From CAVWDU01 sp963753815 (GTDB lineage Bacteria; Pseudomonadota; Gammaproteobacteria; Pseudomonadales; Halieaceae), in assembly GCA_963753815.1 (NCBI GenBank), contig CAVWDU010000001.1, forward strand, positions 124,001 to 188,000: a stretch of DNA of 64,000 nucleotides. The letters are read 5' to 3'. A model generated the notes under the pieces. It saw only the letters and a list, made by a program, of their open reading frames with translations. It did not search any database and was not told the origin of the DNA. Shown here in pieces: positions 48,535 through 57,870 of the stretch (its first letter is position 1; each line of letters opens with the position of its first letter). The translations under genes were made by a program, and so were the position numbers.

Positions 48535-49998
48535 ATGCACACGATGAGCATCGCCCGGCTGGGCCAGGGTCTCCGGGAGAAGACATTCTCCAGCGTCGAA
48601 CTGACCGCGGCCTGCCTCGACCGTATCGCGGCCCTGGATTCGCACTTCAACAGTTTCATCAGCGTCGACCGGGACGGTGCGATGGCGGCCGCACGGATAG
48701 CGGACCAGCGCCTGGCCGATGGCGAGGCAGACGCCCTCACCGGCGTACCCCTGGCGCACAAGGACATCTTCTGTACCCGCGGCCTGCGCACCAGCTGCGG
48801 CTCGCGCATGCTGGACAACTTCGTCCCGCCTTACGACGCGACAGTCGTATCGAAACTGCGCGGGCAGGCCGCGGTCATTCTCGGCAAGACCAACATGGAT
48901 GAGTTCGCGATGGGTTCATCCAACGAGAACAGCCACTACGGCCCGGCACGCAACCCCTGGGACACAGAGCGGGTGCCAGGCGGGTCCTCGGGGGGTTCCG
49001 CCGCGGCTGTAGCCGCCATGCTCACCCCCGGCGCGACCGGCACCGATACCGGCGGCTCGATTCGACAACCTGCCTCGTTCTGCGGAATCACCGGGCTCAA
49101 GCCGACCTATGGCCGTGTCTCGCGTCTGGGAATGATCGCGTTTGCCTCCAGCCTGGACCAGGGCGGCCCCATGGCCCGCAGCGCCGAGGACTGTGCGCTG
49201 TTGCTCGCCGCGATGGCCGGACACGACCCGCGGGACTCGACGTCATCCACAGCGGAGGTAGACGATTACACGGCGATGCTGGACGCGCCGCTCGATGGTC
49301 TTCGTATCGGTCTGCCGCGGGAGTACTTTGGCGACGGGCTCGATGAAGCCACCGCAGAGCAGGTTACCGCCGCACTGGCCGAGTTGGAAAAGTTGGGAGC
49401 CACGCTGGTCGATGTCAGCCTGAAGCACGCGCGGCTGGGCATACCTGCCTACTACGTGATCGCTCCGGCCGAGGCCTCGACCAACCTGTCCCGGTACGAC
49501 GGTGTCCGTTACGGCTATCGCTGCGAAAACCCCACCGATCTCCATGACCTCTACACCCGGACCCGCGAAGAGGGCTTCGGTGACGAAGTCAAACGGCGCA
49601 TTCTGGTCGGCACCTACGCCCTGTCTGCCGGCTACTACGACGCCTACTACAAAAAAGCGCAACAGGCCCGCCGCCTCATCAGCGAAGATTTCGCCCGTTG
49701 TTTCGAGTCGGTCGATGTGCTCGCCGGACCCACCACCCCCGGCCCGGCCTTCCGCCTGGGTGCGAAAACCGACGACCCGATATCGATGTACCTGGAAGAC
49801 GTTTACACCCTGGCCGCCAACCTGGCCGGCCTCCCCGCGATCTCCGTTCCCGCCGGATTCAGCAACGGCTGCCCGGTCGGCCTGCAGCTGATCGGGCAGC
49901 ACTTCGCCGAGGGGCGGTTACTGAATGTGGCCCACCGTTATCAGCAGGTCACCGACTGGCACCAGCGGCAGCCGTCACTGCCCGGGGGCGACGGCTGA
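48535..49998 (+). CDS. gatA: Aspartyl/glutamyl-tRNA amidotransferase subunit A
   Basis: Amidase subunit that frees ammonia from glutamine. The 487 residues contain the Ser-cisSer-Lys triad: Lys76 in LAHKDIFCT, Ser151 in PGGSSGGSAAAV and Ser175 in DTGGSIRQPASFCG. Typical text GLKPTYGRVSRLGMIAFASSLDQGGP follows. ATG at 48535 is used; TTG at 48529 is in frame but less likely. Its TGA overlaps the gatB ATG. Confidence 0.97.
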   Translation: MHTMSIARLGQGLREKTFSSVELTAACLDRIAALDSHFNSFISVDRDGAMAAARIADQRLADGEADALTGVPLAHKDIFCTRGLRTSCGSRMLDNFVPPYDATVVSKLRGQAAVILGKTNMDEFAMGSSNENSHYGPARNPWDTERVPGGSSGGSAAAVAAMLTPGATGTDTGGSIRQPASFCGITGLKPTYGRVSRLGMIAFASSLDQGGPMARSAEDCALLLAAMAGHDPRDSTSSTAEVDDYTAMLDAPLDGLRIGLPREYFGDGLDEATAEQVTAALAELEKLGATLVDVSLKHARLGIPAYYVIAPAEASTNLSRYDGVRYGYRCENPTDLHDLYTRTREEGFGDEVKRRILVGTYALSAGYYDAYYKKAQQARRLISEDFARCFESVDVLAGPTTPGPAFRLGAKTDDPISMYLEDVYTLAANLAGLPAISVPAGFSNGCPVGLQLIGQHFAEGRLLNVAHRYQQVTDWHQRQPSLPGGDG

Positions 49999-51440
49999 TG
50001 CGCTGGGAAACTGTCATTGGGCTCGAGGTACACCTGCAGCTCGCCACCCGCTCCAAAATTTTCTCGGGCTCGGCCACCACCTTCGGCGCGGCCCCGAATA
50101 CCCAGGCCAGTGCGGTCGACCTCGCCATGCCGGGCATGCTGCCGGTGCTGAACGAACGGGCGGTGCGTTTCGCGGTGATGTTCGGCCTGGGCATCGGTGC
50201 CGAGATTGGCCGGCGCTCGGTTTTCGACCGTAAAAACTATTTTTACCCCGACCTGCCCAAAGGCTACCAGATCAGCCAGTTCCAGCACCCGATCGTCGGT
50301 CGCGGCCGGTTCGAGATACAGCTCGAGGATGGCAGCACGCGAGAGGTAGGCATCACCCGCGCGCACCTGGAGGAAGACGCGGGAAAATCCCTGCACGAGG
50401 ACTACCACGGTCGCTCCGGCATCGATCTCAACCGGGCGGGGACGCCACTGCTGGAAATCGTCTCCGAACCCGACCTGCGCTCGGCGGAGGAAGCCGTCGC
50501 CTACCTCAAGGCCCTGCACAGTCTGGTCACCTACCTGGGAATCTCTGACGGCAACATGGCCGAAGGTTCAATGCGCTGTGACATCAACCTGTCGCTACGG
50601 CGTCCCGGCGATACGGCCCTGGGCACACGCACCGAGATCAAGAACGTCAACTCGTTCCGGTTCGTCGAGAAGGCGATCCGGCACGAAGCGCAGCGCCAGG
50701 CAAACCTGCTCGAGGACGGTGGATCGGTGGCACAGGAGACCCGCCTCTACGATGCAGAGCGCGACGAAACCCGACCCATGCGCAGCAAGGAAGTCGCCAA
50801 CGACTACCGGTACTTCCCCGAGCCCGACCTGCTGCCGGTGGAACTCGACGACGCCTTCATCGAGTCGCTGCGCGCGGCACTCCCCGAGCTGCCCGCCACC
50901 AGGCGACACCGGTTTACCGAGCAGTACGGCCTCAGCGCCTACGATGCGAACGTACTCGCGGCAGGCCGTGAGCTGGCAGACTACTTCGAGGCCGTGGCGG
51001 GGCGCTGCGGCGATCCCAAGATAGCGGCGAACTGGGTACAGGTCGAGCTGCTGGGTCTGCTCAACCGGGAGGAGCGCAGCCTCTCTGACTGCCCGGTCTC
51101 CGCGGACGATCTCGGCGATCTGATCGCGCGCATTCTGGACGACACCATTTCGGGCAAGATCGCCAAGCAGGTGTTCGAGGCCATGTGGTCGGGCGAGGGC
51201 AATGCCGACCAGGTCATCGCAGCCCGCGGACTACGCCAGGAAAGCGACACGGATGCCCTCGCGGCGATGGTCGCATCGGTCATTGCCGATAACCCGGAAC
51301 AGGTCGATCAGTACCGTGCGGCGGATGCCGGGCGTCGCAAGAAACTGCTGGGCTTCTTCGTCGGCCAGGTGATGAAACTCTCCCGTGGCCAGGCGAACCC
51401 GAAGCTGGTCAATGAGTTGCTGGCAGAACGGCTGGATTGA
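49998..51440 (+). CDS. gatB: Aspartyl/glutamyl-tRNA amidotransferase subunit B
   Basis: Kinase/transamidase subunit that activates the misacylated tRNA. The 480 residues begin MRWETVIGLEVHLQLATRSKIFSG, with FYPDLPKGYQISQF, GNMAEGSMRCDINLSLR, RTEIKNVNSFRFVEKAI and the C-terminal YqeY-like tail LLGFFVGQVMKLSRGQANPKLVNELL. Start ATG at 49998 overlaps the gatA stop by one base. Confidence 0.97.
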   Translation: MRWETVIGLEVHLQLATRSKIFSGSATTFGAAPNTQASAVDLAMPGMLPVLNERAVRFAVMFGLGIGAEIGRRSVFDRKNYFYPDLPKGYQISQFQHPIVGRGRFEIQLEDGSTREVGITRAHLEEDAGKSLHEDYHGRSGIDLNRAGTPLLEIVSEPDLRSAEEAVAYLKALHSLVTYLGISDGNMAEGSMRCDINLSLRRPGDTALGTRTEIKNVNSFRFVEKAIRHEAQRQANLLEDGGSVAQETRLYDAERDETRPMRSKEVANDYRYFPEPDLLPVELDDAFIESLRAALPELPATRRHRFTEQYGLSAYDANVLAAGRELADYFEAVAGRCGDPKIAANWVQVELLGLLNREERSLSDCPVSADDLGDLIARILDDTISGKIAKQVFEAMWSGEGNADQVIAARGLRQESDTDALAAMVASVIADNPEQVDQYRAADAGRRKKLLGFFVGQVMKLSRGQANPKLVNELLAERLD

Positions 51441-51542
51441 CCCGCGCCCGGCCCGACCTTTGCAACTATTTGCACAAACGGTTTCCGGCGCGCTCAGTCA
51501 GCACCCGGGCCGATGACCCGGGACAACAGGGGTGGCAGAATC

Positions 51543-51845
51543 ATGAAGAAAGACAAGCAGAAAGTACTCGACGAGGTGTGGACGGAAGAGCACGTGAAGA
51601 GCTTTCTGGCCGTGCGTTCGCACGACGGCACCGACGAGGACTTTCACATGCTGCTCAAGGCCTACCAGAGCATGCGACCCTCAGACTTCGAGTTGTTCAT
51701 CGGCTTCTTTACCACCGAAAATCGCAATATCGACGCCACTGATCGCAACGGCCGCAGCGTCCTCGACATCGTCAGGACTCACCGCCACGGCAAACCGTAT
51801 GCCGAAGCGCTGGTGAACGCCGGTGCCGGTCAGGCGCCGTCGTAG
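51543..51845 (+). CDS. PA4642 family protein (unknown function)
   Basis: The 100-residue protein begins MKKDKQKVLDEVWTEEHVKSFL and contains LLKAYQSMRPSDFELFIGFFTTENRNIDATDRNGRSVLDIV, which resembles the uncharacterised Pseudomonas PA4642 family and recalls an ankyrin-like turn (DATDRNGRS). No signal peptide or membrane segment is seen. Function is unknown. Its 3' end overlaps the smr gene on the other strand by 16 bases. Confidence 0.8.
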   Translation: MKKDKQKVLDEVWTEEHVKSFLAVRSHDGTDEDFHMLLKAYQSMRPSDFELFIGFFTTENRNIDATDRNGRSVLDIVRTHRHGKPYAEALVNAGAGQAPS

Positions 51846-52441
51846 GGCACCCTGCCCTTCATGAATCGCTCGCGATTGGCCCGCTTGCTCGCCTCGCTCT
51901 TGCGCAGCAACACGTAGACCGCCCCCGTGCCACCATGACGCGGCTGCGCGCTGTGAAACGCCTGCACCACGTCCAACTCGCGCAGCCAGTGATCGGTGCA
52001 GCCCTTGAGCACCGCGGCGGCCTCCCGCTCGCCCTGGCTCTGGCCCTTGCCGTGGATCAACAGCACGCAGCGAAGGCCCAGTTCGTGTGACTGCTCCACG
52101 AATTCAAACAGCTCCTGGCGGGCCCGGGCGACGCGCATGCGGTGCATGTCCAGCCTCGCCTCCATTTCATAACGTCCCTGCCTGAGCTTGCGGAAGACCC
52201 CGTTCTGAACGCCGGGGCGCTTGAAATCCAGCACGTACCAGGCATCCAGTGGCTCGATGAGCTGCTCGCTCAGCCGGTTGCGGTCAGGCCCGGTTTCTTC
52301 CACGGCGGCCTGGCGGCGGGTTGCGAGGGCGGGGTCGACCGCACGCCGCGCTTTGCCCGCCCGCGCCGCTCGGGGCTCGCGCGCGAGGGGCAGTACGTCC
52401 GCCATCTCGCGGCGAAAAACATCCTCGTCGTCTTCACTCAT
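51830..52441 (-). CDS. Smr domain-containing protein
   Basis: The 203 residues have a basic, disordered N-terminal part and a C-terminal Smr (MutS2-related nuclease) domain. Domain marks are LDMHRMRVARARQELFEF (LDMH at 97-100) and LLIHGKGQSQGE (HGKG at 130-133), with RHGGTGAVYVLLRK at the end. This fits the SmrA/SmrB class of stand-alone Smr proteins; SmrB of E. coli cleaves mRNA at collided ribosomes, but this protein cannot be assigned to A or B from sequence alone. The ATG at 52441 is the first consistent start. Confidence 0.9.
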   Translation of the reverse strand: MSEDDEDVFRREMADVLPLAREPRAARAGKARRAVDPALATRRQAAVEETGPDRNRLSEQLIEPLDAWYVLDFKRPGVQNGVFRKLRQGRYEMEARLDMHRMRVARARQELFEFVEQSHELGLRCVLLIHGKGQSQGEREAAAVLKGCTDHWLRELDVVQAFHSAQPRHGGTGAVYVLLRKSEASKRANRERFMKGRVPYDGA

Positions 52442-52504
52442 GGGCTTACTACCTCGGCTCAGTCGCGTATTATAGCCTCGGACACCGACAAACTTTATCC
52501 GTTC

Positions 52505-52726
52505 ATGATCCCAGCCGACAACCGCGACCCAGCGACCACCTGCCCTCAATGCGGGCGCGACAATGCCTGCGCCGTCGCCGCGGGTGAAGCGGTGCAGGCG
52601 TGCTGGTGCCACGCGGTGACCATGGAACCGGCAACTCTCGCCCGCGCGACAACAAAAGCCGGCAGCTCTGCATGCCTCTGCCGCACCTGCGCACTGCCTG
52701 AAGGATCGACAAACCATGAAGGGTAA
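52505..52726 (+). CDS. Small cysteine-rich CWC-family protein
   Basis: The 73-residue protein carries the CWC-type Cys pattern: TCPQCGRDNAC, then ACWCHA, and ACLCRTCAL, nine cysteines in all. This suggests a zinc- or Fe-S-binding small protein; the function of the family is unknown. It starts at 52505, 63 bases from the divergent smr gene, and its 3' end overlaps the cysZ start by 11 bases, so the two are probably co-translated. Confidence 0.8.
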   Translation: MIPADNRDPATTCPQCGRDNACAVAAGEAVQACWCHAVTMEPATLARATTKAGSSACLCRTCALPEGSTNHEG

Positions 52727-53444
52727 CGCGGTGACCGGGGCAGGCTATCTCGTGCGCGGGGCAAAGATGCTCGGACACCCTCGCCTGCGCCTGTTTGTCA
52801 TCGTGCCACTGGCCGTCAACATTCTCATCTTCGCCAGCCTGATCGGGTTCGGCTACAACTTTCTCAGCGGCCTGATCGCATCGATGCTGAACAGTGTCCC
52901 GGGGTGGCTGGGCTTCATCGAGTGGATCATCTGGCCGCTGGTGTGGCTGACCGTCGGTCTGGCCACCGGTTACCTGTTTACCTCGGTGGCGCTGATCATC
53001 GCCTCGCCCTTCAATTCACTGCTGGCCGAGAAAGCCGAGGAATTGATTACCGGCCAAGAAGTCCTATCGCTGGAAGGCCTCGGCGCCGCGCTGGCGGAAG
53101 TGCCGCGGGCGATCGTGCGCGAACTCCTCAAACTCGCCTACTACATTCCCATGGCGCTGTTCGTGCTGGTGCTGACCTTTATTCCCGGGATCAACGGTTT
53201 CTCACCCCTGCTCTGGTTTCTCCTCGGAGCCTGGATGATGAGCATCCAGTTCATCGACTACCCGATGGACAACCATCGCCTGGGGTTCGCGGAGGTCAAG
53301 AAAGCCGTGCGGGAACGGCGATTGAGCAGCCTCGGGTTCGGTGGCCTGGTGGCATTCTGCACCAGCATTCCCGTGGTGAACTTCTTCGTGGTGCCGGCGG
53401 CCGTCGTCGGCGCCACCCTGCTGTGGTGCGAAGAACTGCGCTAG
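52716..53444 (+). CDS. cysZ: Sulfate transporter CysZ
   Basis: Inner-membrane protein that moves sulfate for cysteine synthesis. The 242 residues have the CysZ/EI24 layout: LRLFVIVPLAVNILIFASLIG, WPLVWLTVGLATGYLFTSVALIIASPFNSLLAEKAEE, then two more hydrophobic hairpins and IQFIDYPMDNHRLGF. These are family hallmarks. It ends in CTAG, where its TAG and the rhlB TAG on the opposite strand share bases. Confidence 0.93.
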   Translation: MKGNAVTGAGYLVRGAKMLGHPRLRLFVIVPLAVNILIFASLIGFGYNFLSGLIASMLNSVPGWLGFIEWIIWPLVWLTVGLATGYLFTSVALIIASPFNSLLAEKAEELITGQEVLSLEGLGAALAEVPRAIVRELLKLAYYIPMALFVLVLTFIPGINGFSPLLWFLLGAWMMSIQFIDYPMDNHRLGFAEVKKAVRERRLSSLGFGGLVAFCTSIPVVNFFVVPAAVVGATLLWCEELR

Positions 53445-54826
53445 CCGAGCAGTTCCTGCGGGGGATGCGTGCACTCCAGCTTCTGGCCCAGCAGTGTTTC
53501 CAGTTCCGGTAACAGGAAGGCATCATCCTCACTGGCGAAACTGACAGACACACCGGTTGCGCCGGCTCGACCGGTGCGGCCGATCCGGTGCACGTAATCT
53601 TCGGGGTCCTCCGGCAGGTTGTAATTGACCACGTGGCTGACTCCCTCCACGTGAATGCCCCGGCCTGCCACGTCGGTGGCGACCAGCACCTTGATCGCCC
53701 CGCTTTTGAACTGCTCGAGCGTGCGGGTGCGCTTCGCCTGGGGAATCTCCCCCGATAGCAGGCCACAGGATACCCCGGATTTGCGCAGGCGCTCGTGCAG
53801 CCGGCGCACCTGGTCGCGGCGATTGGCGAACACGATGATACTGGTGGCGCCCTCACTGCGGATCAGGTTGTTGAGCACCCGATAGCGCTCCCCGCTGCTG
53901 ACCAGGTAGACCTTCTGGTCCACCGAATCGGTAGCGACATGCTCGGGCTCGATCTCGACCGTGATCGGCTCGTACGTCCACTGCTGCGAGAGATTGATGA
54001 TGTCCTGCGTGAAGGTCGCTGAGAACAGCAGCGTCTGCCGGTTTTCCTTGCGTGGGGTAGCGCGGACGATTCGCTTGACCTGGGGGATAAAACCCATATC
54101 CAGCATCCGGTCGGCCTCGTCAAGCACCAGTATCTCCACCTGGTCGAGGTAGAGGTCGCGCCGGCCCATGAAATCCAGCAGCCGTCCCGGCGTGGCGACA
54201 ACCAGGTCGACGATATCGTTCTGCAGGCGATTCAGCTGTTTCTGGTAATCCATGCCGCCGATGAGGGTGGCGGTTTTGAGCCCGGTGTAGCGGCCCAATT
54301 CCTCGGCGTCAGACGCAATCTGCATGACCAGTTCCCGGGTCGGCGCGATCACCAGCGCCCGGGGTTCACCGGCAAAGCGCTCGCCCTCCAGCGGATTGCA
54401 GAGCATGTCGTTGAACGCGGTAATCAGGAACGCGGCGGTCTTGCCGGTACCGGTCTGGGCCTTGCCGATGGCGTCGTGACCCTGCAGGGTATGCGGCAGG
54501 ATCGAGGCCTGAATCGGAGAGCAGTACTGAAACCCAAGCTTGTCGACGCCGCGCATGATCTCATCGCGCAGGCCCAGGTCGTGGAACCGAGTCTCCCCCT
54601 CCTTTGCCGGCACCTCGAAATCATCGATGCTCCAGGCAGGTTCCGTCGACTTCTCGGCGCCGCGGCGACGCCGGCGCCGCCCGCCCCTGGGTTTTCCCTT
54701 GACCTGCGTCTGGGATTGCTCCGGGCCACCACTCCCCGGCGCCGAACGGCTTTCCGGGGCGGCTTCGCCCGCTGACTGCTCACCGGAATGGGCGGCACCT
54801 GCACTGTTGACTGAACTCTTGATCAA
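53441..54826 (-). CDS. rhlB: ATP-dependent RNA helicase RhlB
   Basis: DEAD-box helicase; in E. coli a degradosome partner of RNase E. The protein (461 residues from TTG 54826) has a basic Arg/Lys-rich N-terminal extension (GGRRRRRRGAEKS), then the helicase core: Q motif FQYCSPIQASILP, AQTGTGKT, PTRELVMQI, LDEADRML, SATFTQD and HRIGRTGRAG. TTG at 54826 is preferred because AGGAG lies 10 bases before it; GTG at 54871 would add 15 residues. RhlB identity rather than another DEAD helicase is likely from the FHDLGLRDEIMRGVDKLGF start, similar to RhlB. Confidence 0.88.
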   Translation of the reverse strand: MIKSSVNSAGAAHSGEQSAGEAAPESRSAPGSGGPEQSQTQVKGKPRGGRRRRRRGAEKSTEPAWSIDDFEVPAKEGETRFHDLGLRDEIMRGVDKLGFQYCSPIQASILPHTLQGHDAIGKAQTGTGKTAAFLITAFNDMLCNPLEGERFAGEPRALVIAPTRELVMQIASDAEELGRYTGLKTATLIGGMDYQKQLNRLQNDIVDLVVATPGRLLDFMGRRDLYLDQVEILVLDEADRMLDMGFIPQVKRIVRATPRKENRQTLLFSATFTQDIINLSQQWTYEPITVEIEPEHVATDSVDQKVYLVSSGERYRVLNNLIRSEGATSIIVFANRRDQVRRLHERLRKSGVSCGLLSGEIPQAKRTRTLEQFKSGAIKVLVATDVAGRGIHVEGVSHVVNYNLPEDPEDYVHRIGRTGRAGATGVSVSFASEDDAFLLPELETLLGQKLECTHPPQELLG

Positions 54827-54938
54827 ACCGCCGGTTCTCCTCTCGGCTAAAAAAGCGCGGTAGTTTAGCACTTATTGCCGTCGCTGTGCGGGTGGCGCCG
54901 CCGCGCGTCAATCCGTGCCCGCAATCAGGTGGGCGGGG

Positions 54939-55532
54939 TCATGACTTACGGGGAAACAACAGGGAGAGAAAATAGTCCACGCTGACGAAGCGCCCGCCGC
55001 CAGAAAACAGCAGCGCCAGCAACATGATGAAGTAAGTCACGGCGAACTCGATCCCGTTCTGAAGTATCACGAAGCTCCCCCTGCCGGTAAGCCAGTCGTA
55101 ATTACCGTGATCGGCGAGCAGTTCCCTGGCGGCATCGAGGCGCACGGCCACCTCGGGCTCGGCGGCGGACTGGGCGATGGCAAACCAGCCATTGTCCCAG
55201 TGCACGGCAAAAATCGCTACCAGCACGACCATCATCAGCGGGAGCGTAATCCAGCGGGTGGCCAGGCCGATCAACAACAGCCAGGCACCGATGAATTCGG
55301 TATAGGCTGTCAGGTGGGCGAGCAGGGAGGGAAAGGGCAGCCCGAGGCCCCATTCGGCATTGCCGAACCAGGCGATCGTGTTGTCCATCGACGACAGCTT
55401 CTGCCGTCCGGCATACCAGAACGGGTAGGCGAGGTAGAGTCGCATGGCCAGGGGAGCCAGCCCGTCGAGGTACCGCAGAGCGCCGAATACGGCATCGTGA
55501 ATGCCGTAATACCGGCGGGCGAGTACATTCAT
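54939..55532 (-). CDS. DoxX family membrane protein, HvfX-like
   Basis: Inner-membrane protein of 197 residues. It has the DoxX-type text LAMRLYLAYPFWYAGRQKLSSMDNTIAWFGNAEWGLGLPFPSLLAHLTAYTEFIGAWLLLIGLA and a long periplasmic loop, then GNYDWLTGRGSFVILQNGIEFAVTYFIMLLALLFSGGGRFVSVDYFLS. This subset resembles HvfX proteins found with copper-storage RiPP (bufferin) operons. No hvfA, hvfB or hvfC gene is nearby, so that role is uncertain. ATG at 55532. Confidence 0.85.
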   Translation of the reverse strand: MNVLARRYYGIHDAVFGALRYLDGLAPLAMRLYLAYPFWYAGRQKLSSMDNTIAWFGNAEWGLGLPFPSLLAHLTAYTEFIGAWLLLIGLATRWITLPLMMVVLVAIFAVHWDNGWFAIAQSAAEPEVAVRLDAARELLADHGNYDWLTGRGSFVILQNGIEFAVTYFIMLLALLFSGGGRFVSVDYFLSLLFPRKS

Positions 55533-55647
55533 TGGCCAACTCCCTGTATGCTTGCGTACACCTGTGACAACAGGAGCAGCGGAAAGGTTTCCGCCACACC
55601 CCGGGGCGCGGCACACTGGCCGCCCGTCAGCGGATCGAGAGGGCACC

Positions 55648-57096
55648 GTGCAGGCCGATCAACACGGCACCGCAGCGGCACCGCGTGGCGCGGAGCCGGC
55701 TGCCAACCGCCGCTCACTGGCCGGCGAGTCGCGAGCGCTGGTGGCGATTGCCTGGCCGATGTTGGTGGCGCAGCTGGCACTGATGGGAACGGGCGTGGTC
55801 GACACCATCATGGCCGGCCACTACAGCGCCGAAGATCTCGCCGCGATTGCCATCGGTTACAACATCTGGCTGCCCATGTACCTGTTTTTCGTGGGCGTGA
55901 TGCTTGGCGCAACAGCCATCGTGGCCCAGGATTTCGGCGCCGGTCGCCTGCAGGCGATTCGCGACTCTCTCCCCCAGTCCCTCTGGCTGGCGCTGCTTAT
56001 CGGCCTGGTCGCTGCGCCGTTGTGCTACTTCAGCGACCCGCTGCTGGGTCGGTTGAGTCTGGACCCGGCAACCCAGGACAAGAGCCTCGCGTATCTCCAG
56101 GCCGTCGCCGTCGGCATGCCGGCGGCCGCGCTGTTCCAGGCGCTGCGCTGCCACACCCAGGGTATCGGCATTCTCGGCCCCTTCGCCATTGCGTCGGTGC
56201 TGGGCTTCTGCGCCAATATTCCCCTCAACTACGCCCTCATCTACGGCCGTCTCGGAGCACCGGAACTGGGCGCCGCCGGCTGCGGCTGGGCCACCGCCAT
56301 ATCCATGTGGCTCGCACCGATACTCATCAGCGTGTACATCCGGCGCGCCAGGGCGCTCACGGCTTACCTGCCCCCGGCGCGGTTCACGGCACCGCGCCCC
56401 GCGATCATCCTGGCCATTGCCCGGATCGGACTGCCTATCGGCGCCACATTTTTCCTGGAAGTGGCCGTGTTCTCGCTGATCGCCCTGATGATCGCCACCA
56501 TGGGCAACACCGCCATGGCCGCACACCAGATCGCCTTCAACGTCTGGGACGTGATCTACATGCCGCTGATCAGCATCGGCTCGGCCATGGCGACGCGCAT
56601 CGGGCATGCCATCGGCGCCGGTGACCGACCGGGGGTCAGCCTCTCCATCCGTTGCGGCAGCCTGGCCTCGCTGGCCGTTGGACTGGTATGTATGGCAGCC
56701 CTGCTGGCGGCCCCGGAGCCCATCATCCAACTGTACACTGATGACGCTGCCATCCACCTCATCGCGGTCTCTCTCATTCGGCTGGCCGCCCTGTTCATTC
56801 TCCTCGACGCCGTGCAGGTGGCGGCCTCCTTCAGCCTGCGAGCATTCAAGGAGACCCGCTTTCCATTCCTGGTCATGTGCCTCGCCTACTGGCTGCTCAC
56901 CCTGCCGCTGGGTTACTGGCTGGGCCTGGTTGCCGCCGACACGCCCACGGCGGGCACGATGGGCTTCTGGCGAGCGATGATAGTGGGCATTTTCGTGTCG
57001 GCGGTGCTGATCGTCTGGCGGCTGGTCGTCGTCCTGCGCCAACCGATGCCGGGTGCAGCCACCAGCGACAAGGGCTCCGCAGCGGCGAGCGGCTGA
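55648..57096 (+). CDS. MATE family multidrug/cation efflux transporter
   Basis: Na+- or H+-coupled exporter of the NorM branch. The 482-residue protein has about 12 membrane helices, with LVAIAWPMLVAQLALMGTGVVDTIMAGHYSAEDLAAIAIGYNIWLP in the first half and GATFFLEVAVFSLIALMIATMGNTAMAAHQIAFNV opening the second. GTG at 55648, with GAGAGGG a few bases upstream, is chosen; a further 32 in-frame codons lie upstream but are not membrane-like. Substrate unknown. Confidence 0.88.
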   Translation: MQADQHGTAAAPRGAEPAANRRSLAGESRALVAIAWPMLVAQLALMGTGVVDTIMAGHYSAEDLAAIAIGYNIWLPMYLFFVGVMLGATAIVAQDFGAGRLQAIRDSLPQSLWLALLIGLVAAPLCYFSDPLLGRLSLDPATQDKSLAYLQAVAVGMPAAALFQALRCHTQGIGILGPFAIASVLGFCANIPLNYALIYGRLGAPELGAAGCGWATAISMWLAPILISVYIRRARALTAYLPPARFTAPRPAIILAIARIGLPIGATFFLEVAVFSLIALMIATMGNTAMAAHQIAFNVWDVIYMPLISIGSAMATRIGHAIGAGDRPGVSLSIRCGSLASLAVGLVCMAALLAAPEPIIQLYTDDAAIHLIAVSLIRLAALFILLDAVQVAASFSLRAFKETRFPFLVMCLAYWLLTLPLGYWLGLVAADTPTAGTMGFWRAMIVGIFVSAVLIVWRLVVVLRQPMPGAATSDKGSAAASG

Positions 57097-57117
57097 ACCG
57101 CGATCGACAACGCCGGT

Positions 57118-57870
57118 TCAGCGCAGGTGGCTGCAATCGGGGCAGTCCCCTCGCACCGGCACGTCCAGCTGTGATACGTGCATGTTGCGCAGGTCCAGCA
57201 GGAGAACCCTGCCGACAAGCGACTCCCCGTAGCCACTGAGCCGCTTCACGGCCTCCATCGCCTGCAGTGATCCCAGCACGCCGACGACCGGCGCCAGCAC
57301 ACCGCTTTCACTGCAACCCGGGCCGGCTGCATCGGTCTCGCGCGGGTACAGGCAGCGGTAACAGGGACCACCGCGCAGGGGATCGAACACCGCGACCTGC
57401 CCCTCGGCCCGCACCGCCGCGCCGAAAACCAGTGGCACCCCGGCGGCAATACAGGCGCGGTTCAGATCAAAACGGGCCGGGTAGTTGTCGGTCGCGTCGA
57501 CCACCAGGTCAACCGTTGCGACCAGCGCGCTGAGCGAGTCGGCCGCCAGGTATTCCTCGATGACCTGGCAGGCGCAACCGGGGTTGAGCGCGGCGACAGC
57601 CAACGCAGCCGAACGCGCCTTGTTAACGCCAAGATCGGCCTCGCGATGCACCACCTGCCGCTGCAGGTTGGACAGCGAGACGGTATCGCCATCCGCCAGC
57701 ACCAGACGGCCGACACCGGCGGCCGCCAGGTAGAGGGCAACCGGGCTGCCCAGGCCGCCCAGCCCCGCCACCAACACCGTCGACGACAACAGTCGTTCCT
57801 GCCCGGCAATGTCGAAATCGCGCACCAGGATCTGCCGGCCGAAGCGCTCCAGGCGGGCGTCGTCAAGCAC
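57118..57870 (-). CDS. moeB: HesA/MoeB/ThiF family adenylyltransferase (MoeB-like)
   Basis: E1-like enzyme adenylating the C-terminus of a ubiquitin-like sulfur carrier (MoaD or ThiS). The 250 residues contain the nucleotide loop GLGGLGSP (36-43), DGDTVSLSNLQRQ, and Zn ligands C170, C173, C243 and C246. Position after prmC matches Pseudomonas moeB. No moa or thi genes are nearby, so ThiF activity is possible. GTG start at 57870, overlapping prmC by 8 bases. Confidence 0.88.
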   Translation of the reverse strand: MLDDARLERFGRQILVRDFDIAGQERLLSSTVLVAGLGGLGSPVALYLAAAGVGRLVLADGDTVSLSNLQRQVVHREADLGVNKARSAALAVAALNPGCACQVIEEYLAADSLSALVATVDLVVDATDNYPARFDLNRACIAAGVPLVFGAAVRAEGQVAVFDPLRGGPCYRCLYPRETDAAGPGCSESGVLAPVVGVLGSLQAMEAVKRLSGYGESLVGRVLLLDLRNMHVSQLDVPVRGDCPDCSHLR

